From Rhyacichthys aspro (lineage: Eukaryota > Chordata > Actinopteri > Gobiiformes > Rhyacichthyidae), in the NCBI GenBank assembly GCA_036850595.1, contig CM072161.1, forward strand, positions 12,297,905 to 12,361,904: 64,000 nt of DNA, written 5' to 3'. Below are positions 50,100 to 63,700 of the stretch, in pieces. A model generated the notes under the pieces. It worked only from the letters and a program-made list of their open reading frames with translations. It searched no databases and had not been told where the DNA came from. Numbering within the stretch: position 1 is the first letter of the stretch; each line of letters begins with the position of its first letter. Position numbers and translations under genes: made by a program.

Positions 50100-53000
50100 A
50101 CTCTCCTGCCTGTTTTGCTGCTTTCTTTATGATCACACATATTTAGTGTTGCCATTTTCAAGTGTGTCTGGTTTATATTGGCCAACTGTTCAGTATTAAA
50201 CATCTAAATGCTTATCACCAAACAAAGCACAATTGGTATGTTTTTCCTTTAACTTTAGTAGATTAGAGTGAGTGAAACTATTACAGTTACAATGGGGAAC
50301 TTGAGGGAAAAAACATGCATTTCTGTTTGAGCACTGAATCAAAGCTTTAGAAGAGACTGTCAATTCATGAGTTTAGCGCCATCGTGTGGTTAAATAAATT
50401 AATTTGTACTTAAACATATTCTTAGCATTCATCCAAGTACAGAGGAAATCTACCTGCACACGAAGGGAACATGCAAATTATACTCAAAAAGAGGCACTTT
50501 GACAACATATATTGAACAAATACTAGCTCCACTTCTTACAATGAAGAAAAAAGAACATTAAAATTGAATTGTGATCAAGATATTTTTTATTTTTCAAACA
50601 ATTCTGTATTAAGACATGAATTCATTCAACACAATCTTTTGAAAGTTTATTAGTCTATGAAATACAATCTGGAGTTAACCTCTCACAAGAAACACAGACA
50701 CGCTCGCACACACTAAAACATTGCAAAGATGTCTTTTAAAAAAAAAAGTTTCTGAAAAAGAATAAGATATTGGAGTTGTGTCCAGAGATCTTTAAGCTCC
50801 ACTTGTTTGATCTACAAGCTACAGCTGCTGATGAACTATTCTTTCACTCTGATTAAAAATATTTCATGTGAGAGCACCTCATCACGCTTTTTATCTATCA
50901 CCGTTTATTAATTCATTATTTATTTAAAGGCAATTTCAGGGATGTCAATATAGCAAAACAAGTACAAGCATTCCCAACACGTGATTACAGGTGATTAAGT
51001 CACAGAAGTAGTCAAATTTTGTTGTGATTATAGACAATTTACAATCAACGTACGGAACAAATCCCATTAGAAGCAACAGACAAACCAGCCGACATTCAGA
51101 CTGCCAAAAGCCACTGAAAGTTTAACTCCTACAAGTCACACTGAGATGGACAGCCATGGTTTTAACTGATTCAAATATGTGTATTGCTTATAAAATGTTA
51201 CCTCACAAAAAACATCACTCCTTAAGCTCTATTAGTGTAGCATGGTGCCTGCTAGTATTACTCGCTGTTCAGATCCAACTAAAGTAAACGTCATGTGTCA
51301 ATCGAGTGCGTCACATCAGTCAGACGGACAGGCTGGAAGCTCTCACTTTAATAACAGATACACGTGTGAAGTTAGGGTCTAAATACAGATGCAGACTCTT
51401 AGATTTTCAAAGCAGCACATTTGAATTATTTTAAACTCTTTCAAGAGTCAGAGAGTGATATAAATCAATATGGAGAGCCAACACTGATGTTTCCTTATGT
51501 TTAGTGCTCTCTTTGCTGAAGAATTAAAAATTTTTTTTCCTTAGATAAAACAAAGGCCAATAATTTCATAACTTTACAAAAAAAAAACCCCATCATTGCT
51601 CCAATCAGAGCTTAGTGGGTCAATTTTAAACTCAACATATACAGGCCAAAATTAAAGAATACATGCACACTGAGTGATAACAGCAAGAAACTCAATCTAA
51701 AATAAGGAATGGAAATAGATTGTCTGTAATCAATTTACAGTTGACCGACTTGGTGCTCTTTCTTTTAATGCCATGGGTCAAACTGAAGCACTTTGAACAA
51801 AGAAGGCCCTTTAGACGTTCACAGCAGCACTGCATCAATGTGGACCAGTGTCACAAACTTTTTGGCCACTTTCATGCAGCTCAGCCGATGAACTTTGATC
51901 AGTGAGCAACTAATGATTTGTTTAGTGACTCATTCATATCACCACTAACTCTTCTTGGATCTGGAGGAACACACTTTGTTGTATAAACACTCCACTAATA
52001 AACTACACCCTCCAGTCACGCCACAGACATATTATTACTAATTACCTATTCAATAATAGTCTATGGATTAGATATTTGGGAGAATAAAAAGCTTCATGAC
52101 CATACCTTTGACCTTGCTGCCTTAAAATACATTGTGCTTTAATTAACAGAGTAGATATATGTAAATACAAATCATATACATGTACATTCACTTACTATAT
52201 ATTTATCAATATAGACTGATTTTACATAGTTTATAAAATATAACAAGCTACTTTTTTAACCACTAACATCTTGAAAGAATAAGCTCTTACTTCATCTTTA
52301 GCTTTAACCTGTGCATGTACTAAGACTAAATTAACAGGCATGATTGATCTATATGGCTTTTCCCTGTGCTGGCTCCCACTATCACAAGACCCTTAAATGT
52401 AAGACACACCTGTTATTGCATCTTTTTACAATACCACTTTTTAATTATATAGGGGTTATCAATTGTTATTGTGGTTTTGATTTAAGTGCACTTAAGTGGC
52501 ACAGAGAATTTTTATCATTGAGTGCAAATTTAATTGCGCCTCTTCATAGTGGTAATTCAAGTAAGAGACAACTATGTTTGGGGCTTACTACTCATCCTTG
52601 AACTTGCTGCTTTCCTGACTCCAAGGCACTGCTTAAACTGTAAACATGGCTGATTGATAAAAATTATTTGATCATAAAAGCATGACTGCCAAAGCTCCAA
52701 GTGGATTGTAATAGTGACATTTAAAATGTAGGTCATGGCACAGATATTTAGGAATAAAAACATCTGCTAAAGGAGAAAACAACATTTATACAGTACTAAC
52801 TATATATTATGTTTACTCTAGTTCAATGGCTTACATGCACAAGTATCTGCTCCAGATATCTTTGTAAATGTATGAAGTAAAAGTGCTATCCATGCTCATA
52901 TAACTCCCTCACAAATTTTAAAATAAAATTCTCCATCTTTCTTTCTGCCATATTTACTTCTTTTATTACATAAAATATATCTCCTAAGCTTAACTAGTGA

Positions 53001-54712
53001 CTTTTAGACTTTAATCTTCAGTCACCCTCTTTTGCACTGTATCCAGGGTGACATGGCATAAACATTGACTTGAGGTGAACTAACTCCCTGACTTCTACCT
53101 AATACTTGTAAGACTGCTAAATTGTAATAAGGAGTATGACACAGACTGTACATTCAATATGAGGCATATACAGTCTATGGTGTCAAAATTAAAGTACATT
53201 ATTTAGTTTGATTGTGATTATTAAGGAATCTATCTTAAATGCAGGTCTCACTGCTGCTGTTTCAGGCAAATGTCTACAGACATGGAGGTGTATTTTCATT
53301 ACAGAATTTCATAACTGAACTTGAAAGTGTTAAGAGTACCTTGAAGTATCTTCAGTCACCAGATAAGCTAAGCTACCTTTGGCCTTGAAACCTGCAGCAG
53401 AATGTACTGTGTAGCTATAAAATATATTAAGTCACTTGTGTTCCAGCCATTTTCTTCAAAAGTGCCTGATGAGTCCTATTGGTTTGCAGTCACCATAAAT
53501 GTTGAAATGTAGTGTTTCCATTGGCTGACGACAAATGTAAACCACCCTACTCTGATCTCCTGACTAACACATCCTTACACTCACGCAACAAAAAGTCTAA
53601 GAAAAACTATATTACAGTAGAGAAGATAACTGTTGTAGCTCTGTCTATTCAATGATACTCCACAAATTAAAAGATCCACCCCCCCTCTCTCCTGCAGAGT
53701 GTTGATCAGCCTCCCAAACACTAAAGTGTTTGTAATCAATTGAACTAAAGTCCCAGTTTAACAAAAACTCCACAAGAATATAATATATTGCAATCTAATG
53801 GCAATATAACTAGTATAGAGTAAAATTAAGAATACCAATAGGCTAATACTAATACAGAATCACTACATAGATACTATATCAATGTTTTAATGTATAAAAC
53901 AAAAAGGTTTGGAAACAAGCTGATGTCTCAAATTATTCTTGGACGAATCCATAAAAAAGGCAAAGCAGGGCAATTCACAGTACTCACTACAGTACTGAAC
54001 ATGAATTTTCATTGGTAGATTTTATTAATCTTTTAAATCAAATCAAGGCTTTACCTGCATTGATTAAGAGTAAGCCCTTGAGGTCTTAAAACGAAAAATT
54101 CTTTTAGGTTTACAACAGAAACTTGAAAATACTCTGTAAATAATTATTATTTATGCGATGTCCTTTGTTTAGGTTTCCCTAAAACTATGAAAGGCCAAAA
54201 TCAAGCCACTGTAGAATATGTCAGCAACATCCACATGTTGTGGCATATCCAGTGAAGGCAAATGATTCAGATCTAAGAGTCACTACCTATTTACAGATAT
54301 TTGTATTTAATGCCTTCTTCAAAATGTACGATAGAACCATCAAGGAATGCTTTAACAAATTCACAAGAACTTAATAGTTACGACTGAACACAGTTCCACC
54401 AATGACAGTAAATAAAAACAGAAATATATACAACAGAAATTACTTGGTGGTTTTAACGTTTGAAGATGATTGGTAATTTTTCACAATGATTTAATAGAAG
54501 ATGTTATCAGGACCTTGGTATAAATAGTATTTTAGGGAGTATAGGCTGGAATGGATTTACAGATTGTTGGGTGTTGTTGTAAATAGGTGTATCTGTAGAG
54601 TGTGAAAGAGTTGGAGAGAAAGGGGAAAGGATTTGTGTGCATGCGCTTCCAAGAGGTGCCTTTTGTTTGCCAAACCCTGCTGGGTTCAACACACAAACCA
54701 GCTGCTGTTTCT
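50100..54712. other. mink1 3' UTR and gnb2-mink1 intergenic gap
   Basis: No coding exon is visible in 4.6 kb of AT-rich sequence. Minus-strand AATAAA signals (TTTATT at 50586-50591 and 50646-50651) lie about 500 bases from the gnb2 polyadenylation signal. If used by mink1, its 3' UTR is about 4.1 kb. No repeat or RNA gene was recognised. Confidence 0.45.
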
Positions 54713-57700
54713 TCACCAGTTCATGATGCAATTTCTGTTCAGGGTCATGAAGTACACCTGACTGCTGCCTCCAGACCGCACTGATGCAAAGAACACCTAC
54801 AGGAAAGACATAAACAGTAATTAATGTGTCCTGAATATATGATTAACAGTAACATTTTAATCATCTTGTAGAGCAGTGATAATCATCTAGTGGCCCAGGG
54901 GCCACATCAGGCCCCCCATAGCTTTCATTCCAGCCTCCAGCACATAATCAAAATCAGAAAACATGAGGGGAATAATAGGTAGAATTGAAACAAAAATATA
55001 GCCATTAAAATAACTCAAAAACGACTGAAATTGAGCTCATTTAGCTGCAATGAGTCTAATTTACATCTGTTAATCAGTGAGCAGTTTGAGCAGCTTTGCC
55101 TACATCATTGGAGTTGTCAGGTTTACTTGAGCCCACATACACATACTGTCGTTGTGTTCTTAGGCAAGACACTTCACCCGCCTTGCCTCCAGTGTTTTTG
55201 GCTCTGGTGTATGAATGTGTGAGTATGTTTGGTGGTGGTCAGAGAAGCTGTAGGCGCAATATGTTTATTATTATTATTAAATTATCTATATACAAAGAAT
55301 ACTTACTACTACGCTAATGTCTAAAGTATCCTGTTTATCGTTTCAGTTACTCTATTGTGATCAAGTGTACAAAAAGAGAAACTACAGTCCACTTACCTTG
55401 TCATTCCTCTCACAAAGAAACTTGAGCCTCTGAGCTCTTTTGTGCATGAAAACACCGTCCAGGTGGCCCGTCTCCACAGACCGGATCTCAATGGCCTTCT
55501 CTCCCCAACCCATGATCTGGTTTGAGCAGATGTGAGCTGCAACATTGTCTGATATTAGTACGATGCCAGAAAGCTAATAAAGATTTAGAGATTTTGTTTA
55601 CTCTGTTGCAAAACTTTGTTGTTCTCATACCGACAGAGGTGGGCATCTCCCCCCACTGTAGGACCACATCCTTGATGATCCGCCCATAGGTGTTGACATA
55701 AACTCCTTCATCCTCATAGCACAGCAGCATCTCCATGCCATCTGAGCTGGGCAAGAACACTATTGCATGTGGGGTCACTTGACTTTGGATCTGTTTGTGA
55801 CAAAAAGCAGAAGCATGCACAAGAGGAAAAGGGTTTATGCAGTTATACACAGTAAAAGTCAAGCACCTAAAATGTGCATTTTTTTGTACATTCTACTTTC
55901 AGTGCATATAACTCAATAAACACAAACTTGATTATTCTCTGTGAAAACAATGGCAAAAGTGAGTGTCTAAATATGCAGAAGTTAAATTTTTTTGCTCCTG
56001 AATCCTCAGATATGTTGTGCTATCTCGCTGGTTTTACTTGTATGTACTATATGTCAAATGCCAACTCAGGAAAACATTTTTAACATAATTTTTTGTTTAC
56101 ATACTTACATGAACAGGTATATAAATGTCATAGTTGTTTCCAGAGTCCACATCAATGGCATGGAAGCCAGCACAAGACCCATAAATGACTTTCAGCCTCT
56201 GACCCTCCTCCACAGTCAGATCAACAAGAACAGGCCGATGAGGCAGGTCTGAAAAAGACTGGTTGGGAAATGTCCAGTTTGAGACTTAAAAGAACTTAAA
56301 AACTTTTATACTTTTGTAATTGACTGGTCTGCTATAAATAAACAGGTCGATACACAAACGGGATGCTTACTTTAAAGGCCATGAATTTGTGATAAGGTTT
56401 GGGTGCCCAGGCGTACACTTCCACTGCGTTCTTCAAAGCAATAACCAGGAACTTTATTCTCTCATATTTCACTAAAAAGAACCATCATCAGGTTTCAGTA
56501 ACATCTATCAATGAAAATTGTGAATAAAAGGCCATCACAAAGACAGAATGGCTCCTACACTGTCACTTACCCACTTTGTAGTGCACACAGCCCTCCATCT
56601 CACCCACAGTGGTCCAACCTTGCTTTTTCTCCACTTCTGGATCATTGTGTAGGATCTTGTTCCTCAGCCACGCCAGGTAGTAAACCCGAACTTTGTTTTT
56701 CTTGCCTTAATGCACATAGACACAAATCATTTGTTTTTTTTTCATTTACAGACATTCTTCTTGTTCCAAAATTAACACTCTGAACCATGTGTAGAGAGAT
56801 TTGCGTAAGTAAAGACCTGATATAGTGATGAGCAGGTTGAGGCCCTCCAGGACATCCATCTGCTGGAACCTGCGCGAGTTAATGAGCGGGTAAACCTTCC
56901 CTTGACCACTGCGGTCCAGGAGCTTCAAACCATTTTCTGTGCCAACCAACAAGTTCACACCTGAGGACACACACATACACACCATAATGTCTTATTTGCA
57001 TAGAAAATAATTAAATAGACAATGCATTATAGTAGTTATAAACATATTGGTCAAGTGCTGAGGCATTGATTCTATAGAGAGTTCATCCAAAGAGAGAGAG
57101 AGAGTATTTAATATGGTAAATGGCATGCATTTATATAGCGCCTTTTTAAATTATTTTTACATGCAAGTGGATCTCACCCCAAAGGGCAGCACACAATATC
57201 TCAGAGTTGAACCTCTTCTTGTATTTTCGGATCTCTGGTGTGTCGGTGGGCGGGCGTGTGTTAGTGGGATTCACATTCACCATGGACCCTTTCCTCACTT
57301 CCATCTTCAGCTGATCATACCTGGAGCCTACAAGTGAAAAATACTTCTTAAACTAACTTAAAAAAATCAATGTGTGGCCCTTAAAAGAGTGGAATTGTCA
57401 AAATGACTGGGCATTATCTAGACAGACAGGGTGAGCTTCTTACTCACCGCTCATTGACATGTTATCCCCTGAGCCCGGTGACTGGTACATGCCAAGATCC
57501 ACAAAGGTAGTGAAGGAGGACTTGCCAGTGGCCTTAACCAATCCTCTGGACTGGTACTGTGATGTCAGAGCATTATAGTATGATGCAAGTCAATTTCAGC
57601 TTGTTACACATTTGACCACAGGAAAAGAACAGTCTGCTCTTAGATTTAGAGCACAGCAAACCATGTCATGTACTCTTTAAGAATGACATGAACACAGAAT

Positions 57701-60700
57701 AAACTAACAATCCCTGTGTGATAAACTTACATCATAGACAGAGTCTTTCCCAGGGGAGGAGTGAGTGGCTGAATCGGTGGGAGAGTGGGAGGGTTGCACC
57801 ACATCTGGCAGGTTAGTGTACCCATTATGGCTTCGCTTCTCTGGAGTCTGCTTTGAAAACAGATCAAATGCACTGGCAAAATAACTATAACTTACCGCGT
57901 GAAACATTCTCTGTAAATCAATGCCTTCATTCAAACCAATTTGCTGCAACTATGAAGCTTAAATAAACGGAAGTTCTAGGTGAAATAAGTAAACAGTTTA
58001 TTTTATCTCACAATAGGAGATCAAGCTTCTTTGTGTGCAGAGATGACTCACCCTCTGCACCAGCATGGTTTGATCCCCGTAGCCTCCAGCTTGTTCTCCC
58101 TCTCCCACTTCACCTTCATCTTCATGAACCACCATGGTGTTGACTGAATCGGTGTCGGCATCCCTGTGACTACAAAACAAAGTCGACTTTAATTCCCATG
58201 TATGTATAACGGACAAGAACAAAATGTGTAGTGTCAATTGTTACCGATCTGTGGGGCTTTCTTCCTCCTCTGGCCCTTCTCCACTCTCGCTCTCTTCACT
58301 GCTCTCACTGCTCTCTGAAGAGGAGGAATAATCATTGGCCTTCACTGGGGGTCTCGGCTGCTCCTCGGCTCGCTCCTTGGCAAAGAGGCCGTGATCCTGC
58401 ATGTTCATAATATGTACATTAATTCAGTAAAACTCACATTTATTCAGTTTAAATGTATGAATACACACAATTAGAGTAACAAAAATGATGTTAAAAAAAA
58501 AAAAAAAGAGTAATACATCCACAAAAATGATGGTTTCAGTGACAAAATCATCCTGAGAGTTTCTGCCAGTATTTACATTGACACCAGATTTCTCAACTCT
58601 GTGCCTGCCACGTGATGATACATGGTTACAACTCGTGTTATCCACAGACAGAAAGTAAATAATTTAATATTTAAGGAACACAAATTTTAAATCACTGATC
58701 AACGATGCAGAATAGAGCATGCAACTCATCTTGTATATGTCAGTGGATATGACCATGCATCAAGACAGAGCACACCAGTACACAGCAATACTAACCTCTC
58801 CTATAGCTCTCTTGTAACTCTGCACAGTCAAAAAATTTAAACAACAAGAGTGTTATGCAAAGAATATATGATGGTTAGTATATATCATAATAGAATTCAC
58901 AGTTTGTATAAGTTTAGCATCATCATTCATTATTATGTAGTATGTCTGTATAGATCACTCACAGCGGGCCGTCCAGGACGCGAGGAGGTACGAGACTCCC
59001 CTGGCTTATGACGGCTGTCATGGGATAGAATTGGCGATTCCATTTTAGAGGAGCCTAGATATAACAACAGTGTGTGGTTGTAATTATTTTTACTCCAAAG
59101 ACAGAGAGAGATAACTCCAGGGAGGCAGAGACTTACTCAGGATGCGGTGCCTCTCCAGGGAGCCTGTTTGGGGCAGATTGGATATGACACTCATACTGTC
59201 TCCTCTTTCCCATCGATCATTGCGGCTGAGATCTGGGTTGCTGCCACAGTTGAGAAAACAAAACATTAATTCCTCTCCATCACTTTACATGTTACCATTT
59301 TAGAGGCACAATTTCACAGAAGTTGAACCTGGCTCTGATTGGATGCCTGATGCCAGACGTCAGGTTGGTGTTGAGAGCAGTGGCAATAGATGCTGTCCTC
59401 TGGGGAATCTGAATGAAGCAATGTTAAAACATTACCAACCTAACCTGACTGCACTTAGCATGTAAAATTACATTGCATTTCGTTTGTTTGTTTTTTTTAA
59501 TAATTACAGAAACACGGTACACTAACGCAGTGATATTTTTGACTTCAGGTGTTTTTTTAGTGTAAACTTGAGTTTAGTTTCCATGAAAGGACATACCTTG
59601 GGAGGCAGCTCCACATCAGGCAGTCGGATCCAGGGACCGCGATCCTCTCGAATTTGGTGCATCTGAGGTGCAGGGTTCTCAGAGGTGGGGTCTGAGTTTT
59701 GACGCACCAACTCTCTAGAATGGGTAGGACGGGGTGTGGGGGTAAGGGAGGGATCCTGGGTAGGGAAGGCAGACATGTTCTTATTTGGCTGGTCACAAAG
59801 GGACTGGGAGCGAGGAACAGGGGCAGCATAGGGTTTAAGTGGAACCAAGTGAGCCATCTGGAACTGCAAAGGTAGCAGCACCAAGAAGGAGGAGCAGCCG
59901 TGAGAGAAGAAGCAATAAAGGTGGTTGGAAAAATCAAGTAGAAGTGGAGAACGTATTCCCAGAAGGTCATAACCGATTGGTGGAGAAAGAAAGAAGAAAA
60001 AGAAGGTGTAAATAATATAGCCAGGAAAAAGAATCTTAATCAAAGCCAATTAAGAAATGAGGCATAAGCAGCTCAATGTTTTTCCTAAATTAAAACCACT
60101 TACTTTGCCCTGTCCTCCTTGGGGTTCAACTGGCCTCTGCATTGGAGGGGTCTGGGCAGACTGGACCCCTCCAGACTGGCTGATTGAGTCAGAGCGAGAC
60201 TGGATGGCAGTGTCAGAGACAGTGGTGCAGATCTTGGGCGAGCCTTGTCTGTTGAGTTTACTTCGCTCTTCGACCTAATATAAAACAGCCATTTATATTT
60301 ATAGGCTTGAAGCAGCAGTGTATTGACAGTGTGAAGCATTTTAAACATCACTACCTCACGTGCCCATGTCGGCTTATTGTTGGGCTCCAGGTTTTTGTTA
60401 TAGTGGTAGAGCTGGGGCTTTTTCTCCTGCTGTTGTTGCTGAAGAGACACCAGATAGGCGTGCTCCTGCTGCAACTGCCTCTGCAGTCGCTCCGACTGCC
60501 GCTGCTCCTCCAGCTGCTTACGTTTGTACTCCTGAGCGAATAAAGCAGTCAAAAAGATCCTTAACCAAATACCCACCCAACATTTTCCACAAACAAAAAA
60601 CTGGCATCATGCACATATTTACTAACACTTGCCATACCATACTGATAGTCACCCGACAATGAGCCTACGTCAAAAGCAGTGGTGGTGTATCTCTAAATGA

Positions 60701-63700
60701 AAGACCTTAAAGTCTCAAAAGTATATATTCATTTATTTAAAATCTCCCATGCTTCTCTAAAACCACCAGGTTCAAAATGGTGGTAACAAATATACGGTAT
60801 ACACAAAAACAGTAAGTGTAAGATTCAAACAGGCTCGTGATGTTTTTTCATGAAAAACCTACTTGGCACCTGGAGAGAGTGCTCTCACCCAGGTGCCTCC
60901 CTCTGCTCCAGGAGAAACAGCGTGGGAGGAGTCTTTACCCAGGACTGGATTATCTCTTGTTGCGATGCCTGAGGGGTTCCTGAGTAATTTGCGTCTGTGA
61001 AAGTGACATCAGCCCTACTACGCTCCAATTCATACATTCATTGAGTACTTTGATTAATTCACAAAACTTTGTTGAAAATATATTTTAAACTTCATGAAAA
61101 ATGACATTAATTGTAGGTTTATCTACAGCCTTTACACATGACAATACACAAACTACAGAACTTAATCAACTAACTAAGAGAGATTAGTATTTACAGCAAC
61201 AGATTCTTGGACAGAACTGAGAAAAGGGAGCCTTATCCAAATGGCAGCAGCAGCCACATTCCACAGGGACTATCTAAAACACAGATGTCAAAAGTGCGGC
61301 AATGCTTCAGTTCAACACCAACTAGACACATTTGAAAAACTCAAATAAGTGTATTAAGAAGTATATTATTATCAGGAATGGTGTAGTGCCTAAACATGTA
61401 TAAAACGTCTTATCTGGTCTTATCTGTTGTTTTTATTTTGTATACATTAAGTGATAAAAAAAAAAAACTTAAAAAAGGACATCTACAGTCAACACAAGCA
61501 AAATGAAGCAGTGCAGCTATTGTTTATGAAGCTATTTGCAGTCACAGGGCACTTGAGTTGACTGATGAAATAATTGAAGGCTGACTAAGCAGGATTTTGG
61601 GCGAATCACTGTAAACAAATATGTCATATAGTTTTGCTGTATTTTTCTTTCCTCTGTGAGCTATGATTGGCCAAGTGTCTGAGAGCTACTCACTTAACAC
61701 TACAAACATCCCTCCTAATGCAAACACAGGTAAAATGGCGAAATACAGGCATAGGACAGTCCACACAGCCATAGCTTTGGATAAAGGAGATTTTCATCAG
61801 GATCAAATTAAAATTCAGAAAAGCCCTCCGTATTTTACAATTTAAATAAGTATAAATTGGAAATCAGTAATTGATAAGGAGTAATGATGACCATAAGTTA
61901 CCATAAGTAGTGCTTGCTCCTGAAGCAACTGCTGCTGGAGGATTTCTAACTGCCGCTGCTCTTCTTCTAACTTGTGTCTGATAAATTCCTGTGAAGAGGT
62001 GACGAAGAAGGAATTAGGCATAAAAACAGGTACAAATACGGACAGGTAATTACAGCTTATAAAGGAATATAATATAAACACATTTAATTTGAGTGAAATG
62101 TATTAGGAACTTGTATTAAGAGTAGCATAAGCAAAAGTGCTCATACAAACAAACGTGTTACAGATGTAGATTATAGATCGATTTAAGGAAATGACCTTAA
62201 ATAGTTTAGTGTCCACCTTACAACAATATGAACACTTCACCCTCAATGGGAAAAAAACGTGAAAACTATGAGGACAACAAATAAAAACAATGTAATTCTG
62301 TCTATTAATTACAACATATATGAACCAATTAATCCAATTAAACATCAATAATAGATGTTAGTTTGAGGTCACAACACCATGGTCACATTGAATGAAGTAT
62401 TCAATTGGATGTGAGAAGACTCTCCTGGTGTTCAGGGTAGAAGGGAAAAAGAGCAACAGAGACACAACGAGCTCACCCACAGAAAACTCATCTCTGAATA
62501 AATACACTAATTTAGACCTTGCTGCTATGGCAACCCACTCATGGAATTTCACCGGCAGAGGAACTTGCACTGTGTTGCTGTCTGACACGCCCACACTCTT
62601 TACTGATTGGCCAGTCACAGTGCCATGTCTCTTGTGGTTGGTTACCTGCTCTCTCTCAGCCATTCTCCTGTCTTCCTCCCGTCTCATATCGTCAAGTCTT
62701 CGGTGGGGACCTTTCTCTTGCTGCCTCACCATCTCCCGCTCCTTTCTCTGTTGCTGTGTGAGAAGGATAACAGAATATAACCACATGTCCGCCCATTCTG
62801 GATGATTTGGTTACACAAAAAAACTCTTGTTTTTTGTCATAAGTGTGAAAAAAGGAGCCATTTTAAAGAGATGTGAAGCATTCACAACATACACAAATCC
62901 ATCTTTGCACCCTAAGACTCTGACATCAACAACCCACAGCTATTAACAAAAAAATATATATATATATTTTCAATGTAATTTAAAAACAAGTCTTTGGTCA
63001 TTCAAGAACCTTCTACTTGATTAGAGGCATTCATTACTCTCATGCTAATATTCTATCACTATTTTATGCAAACATTTTATATAAATATGTCAGAAATATT
63101 GTGCTAGAAGACTCTCAAAGCCAGCCAGAAAACATATGTTTTGTGCCGTGTTTATTTTAGTTCGTTCCCACAGGTAAGGAGTCAAAGTAAAAAGGTAGCC
63201 ATTACCTCTTCGAGGCGACGGCGCTGCTCCTTCTGCTCTTCAATGCGTTTCTGTCGGTCATGCAGCAACTGCCGTTTATGCTCCTCTGGGTCCCGGCGCT
63301 GAGCGGCCAGTTGGGCCTGCTGCCTCTTAAGGGCCTCCGAGCGCTCCTTATTCTCCTGCTGCAGACGCTGGAAATCCCGCCTCAGAGTGGACTCACCAGG
63401 AACATTAAGGATTGAACTGATCAACAATAAACAAAAGAGAAGACGCTGATTGTACTTACTAGCTAAAGAAATACAAACAATTTCCTAATTGAAAATGGGA
63501 AATTACCTGGATTCTCTGTCATCTCCACGATTTTCATCCTCTTCATCACTTCCACTATACTCATACTCAGTTTCCTCTTTAAAATGTAGAAAATAGCACA
63601 TTATAATAATTTGCCATTACATCCTAAGCTTCTGTAACTATTAAAGAAATATTTTAGTGGTTCATTGGCCTACCTTTCTCTCCCCTTTTCTTGCGTGTAC

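Noticed and set aside
62392..62805. 137-codon plus-strand open frame
   Set aside because: It is the complement of a mink1 coiled-coil exon and flanking intron; the repetitive Glu/Arg codons produce a spurious Leu/Ser-rich frame.
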